From Spirosoma sp. SC4-14 (GTDB lineage: Bacteria; Bacteroidota; Bacteroidia; Cytophagales; Spirosomataceae), in NCBI RefSeq assembly GCF_037201965.1, contig NZ_CP147518.1, positions 1,301,001-1,365,000 on the forward strand: a stretch of 64,000 bases of DNA, read 5' to 3'. This document shows positions 45,384 to 54,178 of the stretch, in pieces. Within the stretch, counting starts at the first letter, position 1. Each line of letters starts with the position of its first letter. Both the position numbers and the translations under genes were made by a program. The notes under the pieces are model-generated. The model saw nothing but the letters and a program-made list of their open reading frames with translations. It ran no database searches and had not been told where the DNA came from.

Positions 45384-46594
45384 ACGTACTATATTTAACG
45401 TTTTACTACGAACCCGATTTATGTGCAGGTTCGTTTCGTAATACTCCTTTAATTCGGGAACTGGCCAGCCAGCTTCAGATGAACGACACGATTCATGTGG
45501 TGACAACGCAGCCCAATCGCTATCAGTCGTTCAAACAAATTGCATTACCCTATCAGGAATGGCAATGTGAATCGGGGGCTCGGGTTCGTATTGATCGTGT
45601 TGCCGTTCCTGCTCATGCCAGTGGCCTTACCGATCAGATAAGGTCGTTCTGGAGCTACTATCGGGCAGCCCGGCAACTGACAAAAACGGAGTCGTATGAT
45701 CTGGTGGTGGCCTCGTCGTCGCGATTGTTTACGGCATTTGTTGGAGCGCAACTGGCGCGTCGGCAGAAAAGGCCGTTATTCCTCGATATTCGGGACTTAT
45801 TCCGCGAAACAATTCTGGAGATGTTCGGCAAGTCTGTTCTGCCGATTGTCCTAAACCCTGCCCTCCGGTTGGTAGAGCAGTATACGTTTGGCTATGCAAC
45901 GCATATCAATCTGGTTTCGGAAGGCTTTCGGTCGTATTTTGACCCCTATCGGCAGGCGACGTTCAGTTATTTTACCAATGGTATTGACGAGGAGTTTTTA
46001 AATCTGCCAGTGTCGGCTCCTCGAAACTCAGGGCGCAAAACAATTCTCTATGCCGGAAATATTGGCGAAGGACAAGGGTTACACAAACTCATTCCCGAAG
46101 CCGCCCGATTGCTGGCCGACCAGTATCGGTTTGTGATTATTGGCGATGGAGGGGCAAAGAAAAAGCTGGAGGAAGCCATTCGGTCAAACAAAGTAACGAA
46201 TGTGGAATTACGGACACCCGTAAACCGGACCACACTCCTGGATGCCTATCAATCGGCTGATTACCTATTGGTTCATTTGAATGACCTTGAGGCATTTCGG
46301 CGTGTTTTGCCCTCTAAGCTGTTTGAGTATGGAGCCACTGATAAACCCATTCTGGCGGGCGTAGCAGGCTATGCCGCTCAGTTTGTCCGCACCTATATCG
46401 ACAACCATATTCTGTTCGACCCCGGCGATGTAACGAGTCTGGTTGTACAATTGAACACTACGCCTTACCGAACCTGTTGCCGCACCCGTTTTGTGGAGCA
46501 GTTTCAGCGAAAAACCATTGTGAAGGCTCTGGCAAAGCAGATGCTTAAGACCGCAGCTTATCCTATAAATCACGCTGACGCACCTGCTTTATGA
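45380..46594 (+). CDS. GT4-type glycosyltransferase (WbuB-like)
   Basis: A 404-aa GT-B enzyme. NVLYLTFYYEPDLCAGSFRN at the N-terminus, LFLDIRDLFRETILEMFG (a WbuB-type element), TILYAGNIGEGQGLHKLI, FVIIGDGGAKKKLE and LPSKLFEYGATDKPILAGVAG match the branch that adds sugars to lipid-linked FucNAc/GlcNAc-type acceptors. It overlaps both neighbours by ATGA and precedes the epimerase and initiating transferase genes, a usual order for the first steps of repeat-unit assembly. Confidence 0.87.
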   Translation: MNVLYLTFYYEPDLCAGSFRNTPLIRELASQLQMNDTIHVVTTQPNRYQSFKQIALPYQEWQCESGARVRIDRVAVPAHASGLTDQIRSFWSYYRAARQLTKTESYDLVVASSSRLFTAFVGAQLARRQKRPLFLDIRDLFRETILEMFGKSVLPIVLNPALRLVEQYTFGYATHINLVSEGFRSYFDPYRQATFSYFTNGIDEEFLNLPVSAPRNSGRKTILYAGNIGEGQGLHKLIPEAARLLADQYRFVIIGDGGAKKKLEEAIRSNKVTNVELRTPVNRTTLLDAYQSADYLLVHLNDLEAFRRVLPSKLFEYGATDKPILAGVAGYAAQFVRTYIDNHILFDPGDVTSLVVQLNTTPYRTCCRTRFVEQFQRKTIVKALAKQMLKTAAYPINHADAPAL

Positions 46595-47505
46595 CTATTC
46601 TGCTGACGGGGGCTTCTGGGTTTCTGGGAAGCCGAATTCGAAAAGAATTACTGGCCAGGCATGTTCTTACAACCCTTGGGCGGCAACCTGTGGGTGAACG
46701 GCATATCTATTGCGATTTGGCTGAGCAGGTTCCGAATCTGCAAAATCAGACGTTCGATTATGTAATCAATGCAGCAGGCAAAGCGCATTCGATTCCGAAG
46801 AATCGACAGGAAATGGCCGACTACGATCGGGTAAATGTGCAGGGAACAGCCCGACTCTTAACGGCACTGGAACAGATGCCCACATTACCAAAAGCAGTGG
46901 TGCACCTAAGCACAGTGTTGGTATACGGTCGGCAGGAAGGCCACCTGCTGGATGAAAGCACAGCCTTACTGGCCAAAGATGCCTATGGACCCAGCAAGGT
47001 AAGAGCCGAACAGCTTGTGCGTGAGTGGGGAATGCAACGAAACGTACGAACGGCCATTCTGCGTTTGCCACTTGTGGTGGCCGACCAACCCAATGGCAAT
47101 CTGGCAGCTATGATGACGGCCATTCGGCGCGGTTATTATGTGCGAATTGGCAATGGCTCGGCACGCCGGAGTATGGTTCGGGCCGACGATGTGGCTGCTG
47201 TTGTCGTTCGGGCGGCCGAAGTAGGGGGAGTCTATAATCTTACCGATGGGCGCCATCCAAGCATTCACGATCTCGAAGAGGCTATTGCCCGGTGCGTTGG
47301 TCGAACTCATATCCGTACTGTTCCGTTCGGAATGGCTAAACATGTTGCTCGCCTGGGCGATGGCATTAATGCGGTTATTGGCAGAAAATTTCCTCTTGAC
47401 TCAATTGCGCTGCAAAAGCTGACAAACTCGCTGACCTTTTCCGACCAGGCCGCTCGTCGGTATCTCAACTGGAAGCCCCGCGCTGTACTCGATTGTTTTC
47501 AATGA
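46591..47505 (+). CDS. NAD-dependent sugar epimerase/dehydratase (SDR)
   Basis: A 304-aa extended SDR with Rossmann loop ILLTGASGFLGSRI (3-16), VVHLSTVLVYG and the active-site DAYGPSKVRAEQ (Tyr/Lys pair, about 129-140). It resembles WbpV/WbuB-neighbour 4-epimerase/reductase proteins that prepare UDP-QuiNAc/FucNAc-type donors for the polyprenyl-phosphate transferase encoded next. The two genes overlap by ATGA. Exact substrate is inferred only from this pairing. Confidence 0.83.
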   Translation: MTILLTGASGFLGSRIRKELLARHVLTTLGRQPVGERHIYCDLAEQVPNLQNQTFDYVINAAGKAHSIPKNRQEMADYDRVNVQGTARLLTALEQMPTLPKAVVHLSTVLVYGRQEGHLLDESTALLAKDAYGPSKVRAEQLVREWGMQRNVRTAILRLPLVVADQPNGNLAAMMTAIRRGYYVRIGNGSARRSMVRADDVAAVVVRAAEVGGVYNLTDGRHPSIHDLEEAIARCVGRTHIRTVPFGMAKHVARLGDGINAVIGRKFPLDSIALQKLTNSLTFSDQAARRYLNWKPRAVLDCFQ

Positions 47506-48467
47506 CTGTTTCCGACTATATTCTGCTGCTGATTCTATTGGCTGCAATCGAGAGGGGTTATCTGCTTATTGCCCGTCGGGCTGGTATTATCGACAAACCC
47601 AACGAGCGAAGTTCGCATACTGAACAAACCATTGTGCGGGGTGGTGGCATTCTGTTTTTGGTTGCGGCCATGCTGGCCTGGGGCTACTACAAAGCCAATG
47701 TGCCCTACTTCCTGCTGGGGCTAGGGCTGCTGGCTGCGATAAGTTTCTTCGACGATCTGGTGTCCGTACCAAATCGATATCGGATTGGTATTCAATTTGT
47801 CGCTATTGGCCTGTTACTCTATCAGACCAATGTCGTGCCCGATCGGGTTTGGCCAACGTTGTTGGTCGTAATCATTGGCGTTGGAATCCTGAACGCCTAC
47901 AATTTTATGGATGGTATAAACGGGATTACGGCATTTTACAGCCTTGTTACGGTTGGATCAATCTGGTATGGATTGCGCCAGTTGGTATCGGCTTCGTTCT
48001 TAACAGAAGCACTTTTGCCCTTCACGGTTGTAGCCTTAGTTGTGTTTAGCTATTTCAATGCCCGCAGGCAGGCCATTTGCTTTGCCGGAGATGTGGGCAG
48101 CATGACACTGGCTTTTATCGTGTTGTTCGCACTGGTCCAGTTCATGCAGGCTGTCCAAACTGGTTTGCCCATTCTGTTTCTGGCCGTGTATGGCGTGGAT
48201 AGTGTACTGACCATTCTTCATCGTATGCTTCTAAAGCAGAATATTTTTCGGGCTCATCGACTGCACCTGTTTCAGCAACTGGTGCATCGGCTTCGGTGGC
48301 CGCACCTGTCCGTATCGGCCTTGTATGCGTTGGTTCAATTGCTAATAAACGGATGTGTTCTCAATGCGCTGGACTGGTTCTGGCCGAACCAGCTTTTGCT
48401 GGCTGCCACAATTTTAGGCCTGCTTGGAATCACGTATTTGTTTAGTACGATTAAACTTCGTGATTGA
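47502..48467 (+). CDS. WecA/MraY-family polyprenyl-phosphate sugar-1-phosphate transferase
   Basis: A 321-aa membrane protein (ATG 47502) with about 9-10 spans. Family motifs are FFDDLVSVPNRYRIGIQF, LNAYNFMDGINGI (Asp-rich catalytic loop), FAGDVGSMTLAF and the cytosolic HRLHLFQQLVHR loop. It starts repeat-unit synthesis by moving a HexNAc-1-phosphate to undecaprenyl phosphate. It is the last gene of the operon; the next gene is convergent. Confidence 0.93.
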   Translation: MTVSDYILLLILLAAIERGYLLIARRAGIIDKPNERSSHTEQTIVRGGGILFLVAAMLAWGYYKANVPYFLLGLGLLAAISFFDDLVSVPNRYRIGIQFVAIGLLLYQTNVVPDRVWPTLLVVIIGVGILNAYNFMDGINGITAFYSLVTVGSIWYGLRQLVSASFLTEALLPFTVVALVVFSYFNARRQAICFAGDVGSMTLAFIVLFALVQFMQAVQTGLPILFLAVYGVDSVLTILHRMLLKQNIFRAHRLHLFQQLVHRLRWPHLSVSALYALVQLLINGCVLNALDWFWPNQLLLAATILGLLGITYLFSTIKLRD

Positions 48468-48552
48468 TGGCCAGACTGCTGGGATGAATAATGAAAAAGA
48501 GTCGACCTTTCCGGGCCGACTCTCACAAATCGTAGGTAAAACCCACCCGAAA

Positions 48553-49005
48553 TTATTTGATGCTTTTGCCGATAGCAATCAGGTTTTCAGGGGTTTGAAG
48601 GCCAATGACCTTCTTGATAACTTTGCCATTTCCGTCAATATACAGCAGAGTAGGATACGCTTCGAGCGGATACACCTGCGATAAGGCTGGGCCTTCGCCT
48701 TTTTCCATGTCTATTTTTACGTTAATGAACTTGGCATTATAGAAATCGCCAACCGCTTTTTTCGTAAAAACATTTTTTTGCAGCAGCTTACAGGGGCCAC
48801 ACCAACTGGCATAGGCATCCAGAAAAATTACTTTCTTTTCGGCCTTGGCTTTTTTCAGAATATCTTTCCAGGATGCTTCGGTAAACTGAATACCTTCAGG
48901 ATCTTCTTTAGGAGCTGGTTTGTGATCACCGTACGGAATGGCCTGTGTGGCAGAATAGCCAAATCCGACGAATAGGATGGTTAAGAACCAAATTACTTTT
49001 TTCAT
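48553..49005 (-). CDS. Secreted thioredoxin-family protein
   Basis: A 150-aa protein from ATG 49005 (MKKVIWFLTILFVGFGYSATQA signal peptide); the open frame runs further upstream but without conserved sequence. The thioredoxin fold has FLDAYASWCGPCKLL with CxxC, INVKIDMEKGEG and cis-Pro in EAYPTLLYIDGNG. It probably acts in the periplasm as a disulfide reductase/isomerase or cytochrome-maturation helper. It converges with the polysaccharide operon. Confidence 0.88.
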   Translation of the reverse strand: MKKVIWFLTILFVGFGYSATQAIPYGDHKPAPKEDPEGIQFTEASWKDILKKAKAEKKVIFLDAYASWCGPCKLLQKNVFTKKAVGDFYNAKFINVKIDMEKGEGPALSQVYPLEAYPTLLYIDGNGKVIKKVIGLQTPENLIAIGKSIK

Positions 49006-49184
49006 GCGCTCGAACCGATCTACGGTTATTTTCTGAGTTTCGGATGAATAACGTTTGGGTAGCCTATTTTCGTTTCTACCGGCGTTTTGAATATCCAAAT
49101 TAATAGGCACTTTCTCAAAAGACAAACTATGTGCCATTTTCCTTAATCTTTCCGACCTTTGCAACCGTTTCAGCCATTATTGTT

Positions 49185-49787
49185 ATGCCCGTTAAACAAG
49201 CCGAATTTTTTGTTAGCAACTCCGATCCGGCAAAATGCCCTAAACCCGACCGGCCCGAATATGCATTTATTGGCCGCTCAAACGTGGGTAAATCGTCGTT
49301 GATCAATATGTTGACAAGCCGTTCGTCGCTCGCCAAAATCTCTGGCAAACCCGGCAAAACGCAGCTTATCAACCATTTTCTGATCGATAATGAGTGGTAT
49401 CTGGTCGATTTGCCCGGATATGGCTATGCCCAGGTTAGCAAAACCGAGCGGGAAAAATTTGCGGCTCTCATCGACGGTTATCTGACCAGCCGCCCCAATC
49501 TATTGTGTATTTTTGTGCTGGTCGATTCGCGCATTGAGCCCCAGAAACTCGATCTCGATTTTATGTATAACCTGGGAGAGCGTGGGTTGCCATTCGTAAT
49601 CGTATTCACAAAAACCGAGAAATTAAGCCAGGTGAAACTGAACGCTGCGCTGGAAACCTACCGCGCCAGATTGCTGGAGGTGTGGGAAGAAGCACCCCAG
49701 TTTTTTGTTACATCAGCGGTGAAGGCCACCGGTCGCGAAGAGCTCCTGGCGTTTATTCGGCCGCTGAATCAGGAATTTAAAAAATGA
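49185..49787 (+). CDS. engB: Ribosome biogenesis GTPase EngB (YihA/YsxC)
   Basis: A 200-aa protein from ATG 49185 (upstream in-frame ATG at 49131 adds non-conserved residues). GTPase motifs: G1 GRSNVGKSSLIN, G2/G3 KPGKTQLINHF and DLPGYGYAQVSK, G4 VIVFTKTEKLS and G5 TSAVKATG. The protein is needed for 50S subunit assembly. A long perfect inverted repeat follows 4 nt after the stop codon. Confidence 0.95.
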   Translation: MPVKQAEFFVSNSDPAKCPKPDRPEYAFIGRSNVGKSSLINMLTSRSSLAKISGKPGKTQLINHFLIDNEWYLVDLPGYGYAQVSKTEREKFAALIDGYLTSRPNLLCIFVLVDSRIEPQKLDLDFMYNLGERGLPFVIVFTKTEKLSQVKLNAALETYRARLLEVWEEAPQFFVTSAVKATGREELLAFIRPLNQEFKK

Positions 49788-49790
49788 TTG

Positions 49791-49853
49791 AATGATTGAA
49801 TTGTCGAATGATTGAATAGAACTACAATTCAATCATTCGACAATTCAATCATT
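49791..49853. repeat. 27-bp perfect inverted repeat after engB, probable terminator or intergenic element
   Basis: Arms 49791-49817 and 49827-49853 are exact reverse complements around a 9-nt loop. Each arm itself contains GAATGATTGAAT-type repeats. No U-tract follows. It is longer and more perfect than a usual terminator. Confidence 0.7.
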
Positions 49854-49930
49854 TAACAACTCTCCATTAATCATTCATTAAAAGGGCAATACGTCGGCCA
49901 AAACGGGCGTTACCATTTCAATAAGTCTCT

Positions 49931-50404
49931 ATGGAAGCATTAAAACAAATTGCCAACATTGCTGGTCACAGCGGTCTGTTTCGGATTCTTAAACCAAGCC
50001 GAAATGGCGTTATTGTTGAGTCTTTAGATGATAAAAAGGCGAAAACAATGATGGGACCAACGGCACGCGTTTCGGTTCTGAACGATATTTCTATTTATGT
50101 CGACACACCCGAACAGTCGGTTCCGCTCGCTACGGTGTTGCTGGCAATTAATGATAAATACGGCAAAACAGTGACCGCCGATCCCAAAGGATCGAATAAC
50201 GAACTGGCCGATTTTATGGCGTCGGTAGTGCCCGATTATGACCGCGAACGGGTTCGGCCAACCGACATTAAGAAGTTAATTGTGTGGTATGGTATTCTGA
50301 GTCAGTATGCGCCTGAGCTATTTGAAAAAACCGCCGACGAAGTCTCGGAACCAGAGTCGACAGAAACAGGAACGGCTGAGACCGAAACCGAAGAAAAAGC
50401 TTAA
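49931..50404 (+). CDS. DUF5606 family protein
   Basis: A 157-aa soluble protein. The N-terminal ~130 residues (LKQIANIAGHSGLFRILKPS, GPTARVSVLNDISIYVDTPE, LLAINDKYGKTV, VPDYDRERVRPTDIKKLIVWY) match the DUF5606 family, which as I recall is widespread in Bacteroidota. The C-terminal tail is a low-complexity Glu/Thr run. It has its own upstream gap and no obvious operon partner. Function is unknown. Confidence 0.75.
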   Translation: MEALKQIANIAGHSGLFRILKPSRNGVIVESLDDKKAKTMMGPTARVSVLNDISIYVDTPEQSVPLATVLLAINDKYGKTVTADPKGSNNELADFMASVVPDYDRERVRPTDIKKLIVWYGILSQYAPELFEKTADEVSEPESTETGTAETETEEKA

Positions 50405-50634
50405 TGAGGGTTTTTAATAGCGAGGTAACAGCAAAGCTGGCTGTAGCCTCCAACGTGTAAACCCGGAAAATCTCCATTTTCAGTGAGAACAGAAAAGCCG
50501 CGATGACCCTTGGTTTCGCGGCTTTTTAGTCTTTGTGCTGAATTGCCTTCTTGTGAGGTACAGAGGACACAGAACGACTAATTTACAAATTGAACTTCAC
50601 CCCTGTGTCTGTGTCGACAACAGGTTTTGCCCCA

Positions 50635-51498
50635 TCAAATGGGTATCACATCGACCTCAACCCTGAAGGTATGTTTGCCCGTGCTGAAAATAATCCCTTT
50701 CAAAGGCGAAACATCGCCAAAATCGCGCCCCCAGGCTGTTGTAATATGGCGTTCCTGCGGAATGAGGTCGTTGGTTGGGTCGAAATCGCACCAGCCCATT
50801 CCAGGAACATAGACCGACACCCAGGCGTGAGTGGCATCGGAACCTTGTAATTTGGGCTTGCCGGGAAGAGGCTGCGTTTCGAGGTAACCGCTGATGTAAC
50901 GGGCTGCAAAGCCCATGCTGCGCAGGCAGGCGATAAACAGATGGGAGAAATCCTGACATACGCCTTTTCGTTCCCGCAATACCGTTTTTAGCGGAGTATG
51001 AATCGTTGTGAAACCCGGCACATACGTAAATTCTGTATAAATTTTATGGCATAGTCGTTTCGCACTTTCATAAAAGGATACCGTATCGGCAAAACAATCG
51101 GCTCCAAACCGTTTGATTTCGTCGTCCCACTGAACAAACGGGCTCGGTAGCATATAGTCGAGAAGCATATTTTTCAGGGTACCATCGCTTCGAATTCCTT
51201 CTCTGACTTCTTTGTTGGTAATGGGCACAACAGCACTGGCTGACGAATGAGTTTCGAGGGTGCTTTTGGCTAAAATGACGAGTTTGTTATGAGGTTTATG
51301 AATGGAGAAATAATGAATTGTATTGTCAAAATAATCTGTGTGAGTATAAATTTCATCAGGAGTTGGATAAATCGACAGCGAAAAATCGGTGCGGGTCTGA
51401 CGAGACAGATTTTTTGGGGTTACACAAGCCAGACCATGATAGTTATTCACATTCTCGCTATAATCGTACTGGGTTTTATGCAGCAATCTATAATTCAT
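50635..51498 (-). CDS. Transglutaminase-like protein of the amidoligase cluster
   Basis: A 287-aa protein: an N-terminal beta domain (MNYRLLHKTQYDYSENVNNY, typical of the family) and a transglutaminase-like core with RKGVCQDFSHLFIACLRSMG (Cys), DATHAWVSVYVPGMGWCDFDPTN (His and Asp). It probably acts as a cysteine peptidase or transferase in the cytosol (no signal peptide). It overlaps the ATP-grasp/alpha-E gene upstream by 11 nt, so they form one operon. Confidence 0.9.
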   Translation of the reverse strand: MNYRLLHKTQYDYSENVNNYHGLACVTPKNLSRQTRTDFSLSIYPTPDEIYTHTDYFDNTIHYFSIHKPHNKLVILAKSTLETHSSASAVVPITNKEVREGIRSDGTLKNMLLDYMLPSPFVQWDDEIKRFGADCFADTVSFYESAKRLCHKIYTEFTYVPGFTTIHTPLKTVLRERKGVCQDFSHLFIACLRSMGFAARYISGYLETQPLPGKPKLQGSDATHAWVSVYVPGMGWCDFDPTNDLIPQERHITTAWGRDFGDVSPLKGIIFSTGKHTFRVEVDVIPI

Positions 51499-54046
51499 TT
51501 TCCAGATCTACGATGGTTTCTGTGATCGAGTGTTGCGTAGCTGTATGATTAAAATACTGGTTGGTTGTATAGTCGGATACCAATAAAATCAAGTTGTACA
51601 CACGCGATAAAACGATACTTAATTTCTCATAAGCCTGTGTGCTGGGCTCAACGGTTGCAATGTCTGATACGTCAATGAGCTTAATCTGCGTAACGGCTTC
51701 CAGAATAGCCTTTCGGGATTTGCTTAGCCGTTCCGACGATTGAGGCAACTGGCTAAGGCTATAGTCGAGCGAATCCAGCAAATAGGATAGCGAAGACGGA
51801 ATTTGCCGGTCCAGCAGAATCATATCCAGCACATATTCTTTTTCGAAATTGGTCTTGTAGGTAGATCGATAGTGCGATAAGGCAACATGATTCATCAGCA
51901 CAATCTCCATCAATTCATTCTCAATAAAGGGCTCAGTTTTAATGCTAAAGATAGACCGAAGGATGGTAATCTTCGACAAAATTCGTTCAATCAACTTCCC
52001 CGTTTCAAACAGATAGTATCCGTGGTTTCGGGGGATCGATTCGCTAACGATTCCGTAGAACGTGAACAAACTGCTCTGCAAATCATTCAGGAGGTTATGA
52101 GTGTCGTTTGGGTTTTGATTGGGGCGAATCTGCTGAAGCTTCTGGTTTATATGCTCAATAACATCAATGGCGCGCCAGGTTACGTTATTCCACCGTTCGC
52201 GCACCGAAAGCATGGCTCGCAGAAACGATTGAACGGATGAGGTGATGCTGCCAGCCTGGGTGCTGCTCGCTATATTTTCGGCAATGATTGGATAAGGATT
52301 TTTGAAAAACTCTTTATGCTCGTCCGAAAAATGAGGTTCTACCTGAATAAGGCTCGATACCGTTTTCAGCAATATATCGATATGCTGCGTTTTGGTCTGA
52401 ATGCCAAAATTGCGCTGAAAGCTTAGGGCATTGAGCGTAATCATCAGAAAGCTGGTGGCACTCATGCTCCGCTCGCTGTAGCGAGCGGCCCAATATAGGT
52501 TTTCGGCGCTTCGGCTCGGTAGCGACGAATGGGCTTGCTGATAAACAATAGCCGGAACTTTAACCCGTTCCCGAATTATCTCGGCCTCGTTCGACACAAT
52601 CCAGGTGTCTTTTGAAATGCTGCCGTATTGATTGGAAAACGAAAACCTGTCTTTCTGGATCGAACTGCGCGTTAAGCCACCTTCCATTACCTGATAGCCC
52701 GTTGGCGTTGCGGTCAGAAAAGCCCGTATGGCCGCGTAACGTGGCTCAATCCTGCCATCGACAAAAGCCGGTGTTGTTGAGAAACTGACTTCTTCCTGAG
52801 CGACATATTCCGTTGGGTTTTGCAAAATCTGAGCGCGAAGCTCCTCCAGTTGCTGAGCTGAGAGCTGTTTGCCATAGACCGAGCGAAAAACCTGTTTTCT
52901 GTTGGCCTTTTTTATAATCAGGTTGCCCAGATTGTCCAGCGTGTTCTGGAGTTCCCTGGGCTGGCCACACCACCAGGTTGCCACCGAAGGCAGAATTAGC
53001 TCTTCGCTCAGAAAATACCGGCACAACGATGGCAAAAAGGCATTGAAGGCCGAATTTTCGACCGCACTGGTTCCCGGCGGGTTAATAACCATCACATTGC
53101 CATTGCGAATAACCTGCAACAGACCCGGTACTCCCAATTTCGAATCGATGCGAAGCTCAAGCGGGTCACACCATTCGTCGTCGATGCGCCGGATAATGAT
53201 GTCGACCCGTTGTAGACTATCAATAGCTTTAATCCAGACAAACCCGTTTTTAACGATCAGATCGTCGCCCTGAACGAGCGTATAGCCCAGGTAGGAAGCC
53301 AGATAAGCCTGTTCAAAATAGGTTTCGTTGTTGGGGCCGGGAGTGAGGTAAACCACATTCAGGTTTTCCGATTTTTCGCGGAAGACTTTAAATATGGATT
53401 GCTGCGCCTGGGTGAAAAAAGGCGAAAGCCGACGTACGTGCATATCCTGTGCCAGCTCGGGCATAATTTTGCTGATGAGCACTCGGTTCTCCAGCGCGTA
53501 GCCCGACCCCGACGGAGCCTGCGTTCGATTATCAACCACCCACATACGGCCATCGGGACCACGAGCCATATCAGCAGCATACATGATCAACTGGTTTTGG
53601 GTAGGGAGTTTTACATCGTGGCAGGATCGGAAAAATCCCGTATTGTTAAAGACCAGTTCGGCCGGGAGTATTCGGTCTTTAATCATCCGGCGCTCACCAT
53701 AGATGTCGCGGAGAATCAAATCCAGCAATATCGCCCGTTGCTGCAACCCCTTCGATATGGCCTGCCATTCTTTCTGTTCGATCAGGAACGGAATCAGATC
53801 CAGTTTCCACGGGCTGTTCAAGCCACCTGGGCGTTGGTAAATATTGTAGGTGACACCGTTTTCCCGAATCTTATTTTTTATTTCCTGCGCACGATTTTCC
53901 AGTTCGTTACTGCCAATTTTTTCTAATGCAGAAAATAACTTTCGCCAATGCGGCTTTAAGGTGCCATCGGGTGCTAATACCTCATCATACGAGCTAAGTT
54001 TAGTTTGGTATAGGTCTAGCAAACTACGGGTAGGTTCTGAAACCAT
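51488..54046 (-). CDS. Circularly permuted ATP-grasp type 2 fused to alpha-E domain
   Basis: An 852-aa fusion. Residues ~1-480 match the circularly permuted ATP-grasp family: YNIYQRPGGLNSPWKLDLIPFLI, QRAILLDLILRDIYGE, MYAADMARGPDGRMWVVDNRTQAPSGSGYALENR, DLIVKNGFVWIKAI, VINPPGTSAVENSAFNAFLP. Residues ~525-840 match the helical alpha-E domain (SAENLYWAARYSERS at its start). In other bacteria these are often two separate neighbouring genes. The family is predicted, not shown, to make amide bonds, with the transglutaminase-like neighbours cleaving or transferring them. Confidence 0.9.
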   Translation of the reverse strand: MVSEPTRSLLDLYQTKLSSYDEVLAPDGTLKPHWRKLFSALEKIGSNELENRAQEIKNKIRENGVTYNIYQRPGGLNSPWKLDLIPFLIEQKEWQAISKGLQQRAILLDLILRDIYGERRMIKDRILPAELVFNNTGFFRSCHDVKLPTQNQLIMYAADMARGPDGRMWVVDNRTQAPSGSGYALENRVLISKIMPELAQDMHVRRLSPFFTQAQQSIFKVFREKSENLNVVYLTPGPNNETYFEQAYLASYLGYTLVQGDDLIVKNGFVWIKAIDSLQRVDIIIRRIDDEWCDPLELRIDSKLGVPGLLQVIRNGNVMVINPPGTSAVENSAFNAFLPSLCRYFLSEELILPSVATWWCGQPRELQNTLDNLGNLIIKKANRKQVFRSVYGKQLSAQQLEELRAQILQNPTEYVAQEEVSFSTTPAFVDGRIEPRYAAIRAFLTATPTGYQVMEGGLTRSSIQKDRFSFSNQYGSISKDTWIVSNEAEIIRERVKVPAIVYQQAHSSLPSRSAENLYWAARYSERSMSATSFLMITLNALSFQRNFGIQTKTQHIDILLKTVSSLIQVEPHFSDEHKEFFKNPYPIIAENIASSTQAGSITSSVQSFLRAMLSVRERWNNVTWRAIDVIEHINQKLQQIRPNQNPNDTHNLLNDLQSSLFTFYGIVSESIPRNHGYYLFETGKLIERILSKITILRSIFSIKTEPFIENELMEIVLMNHVALSHYRSTYKTNFEKEYVLDMILLDRQIPSSLSYLLDSLDYSLSQLPQSSERLSKSRKAILEAVTQIKLIDVSDIATVEPSTQAYEKLSIVLSRVYNLILLVSDYTTNQYFNHTATQHSITETIVDLENEL

Positions 54047-54178
54047 ATTTCTGTTAAATGAGCAGTCTGAAGTCTGTAGTCAGCAGTAGACGCTTATACA
54101 AAACCTCTGGATAAAAGTCATACTCCATACTATAAACTTCAGACTATTTTTGATCAGATTGGCAGTGAATGGCCAATT

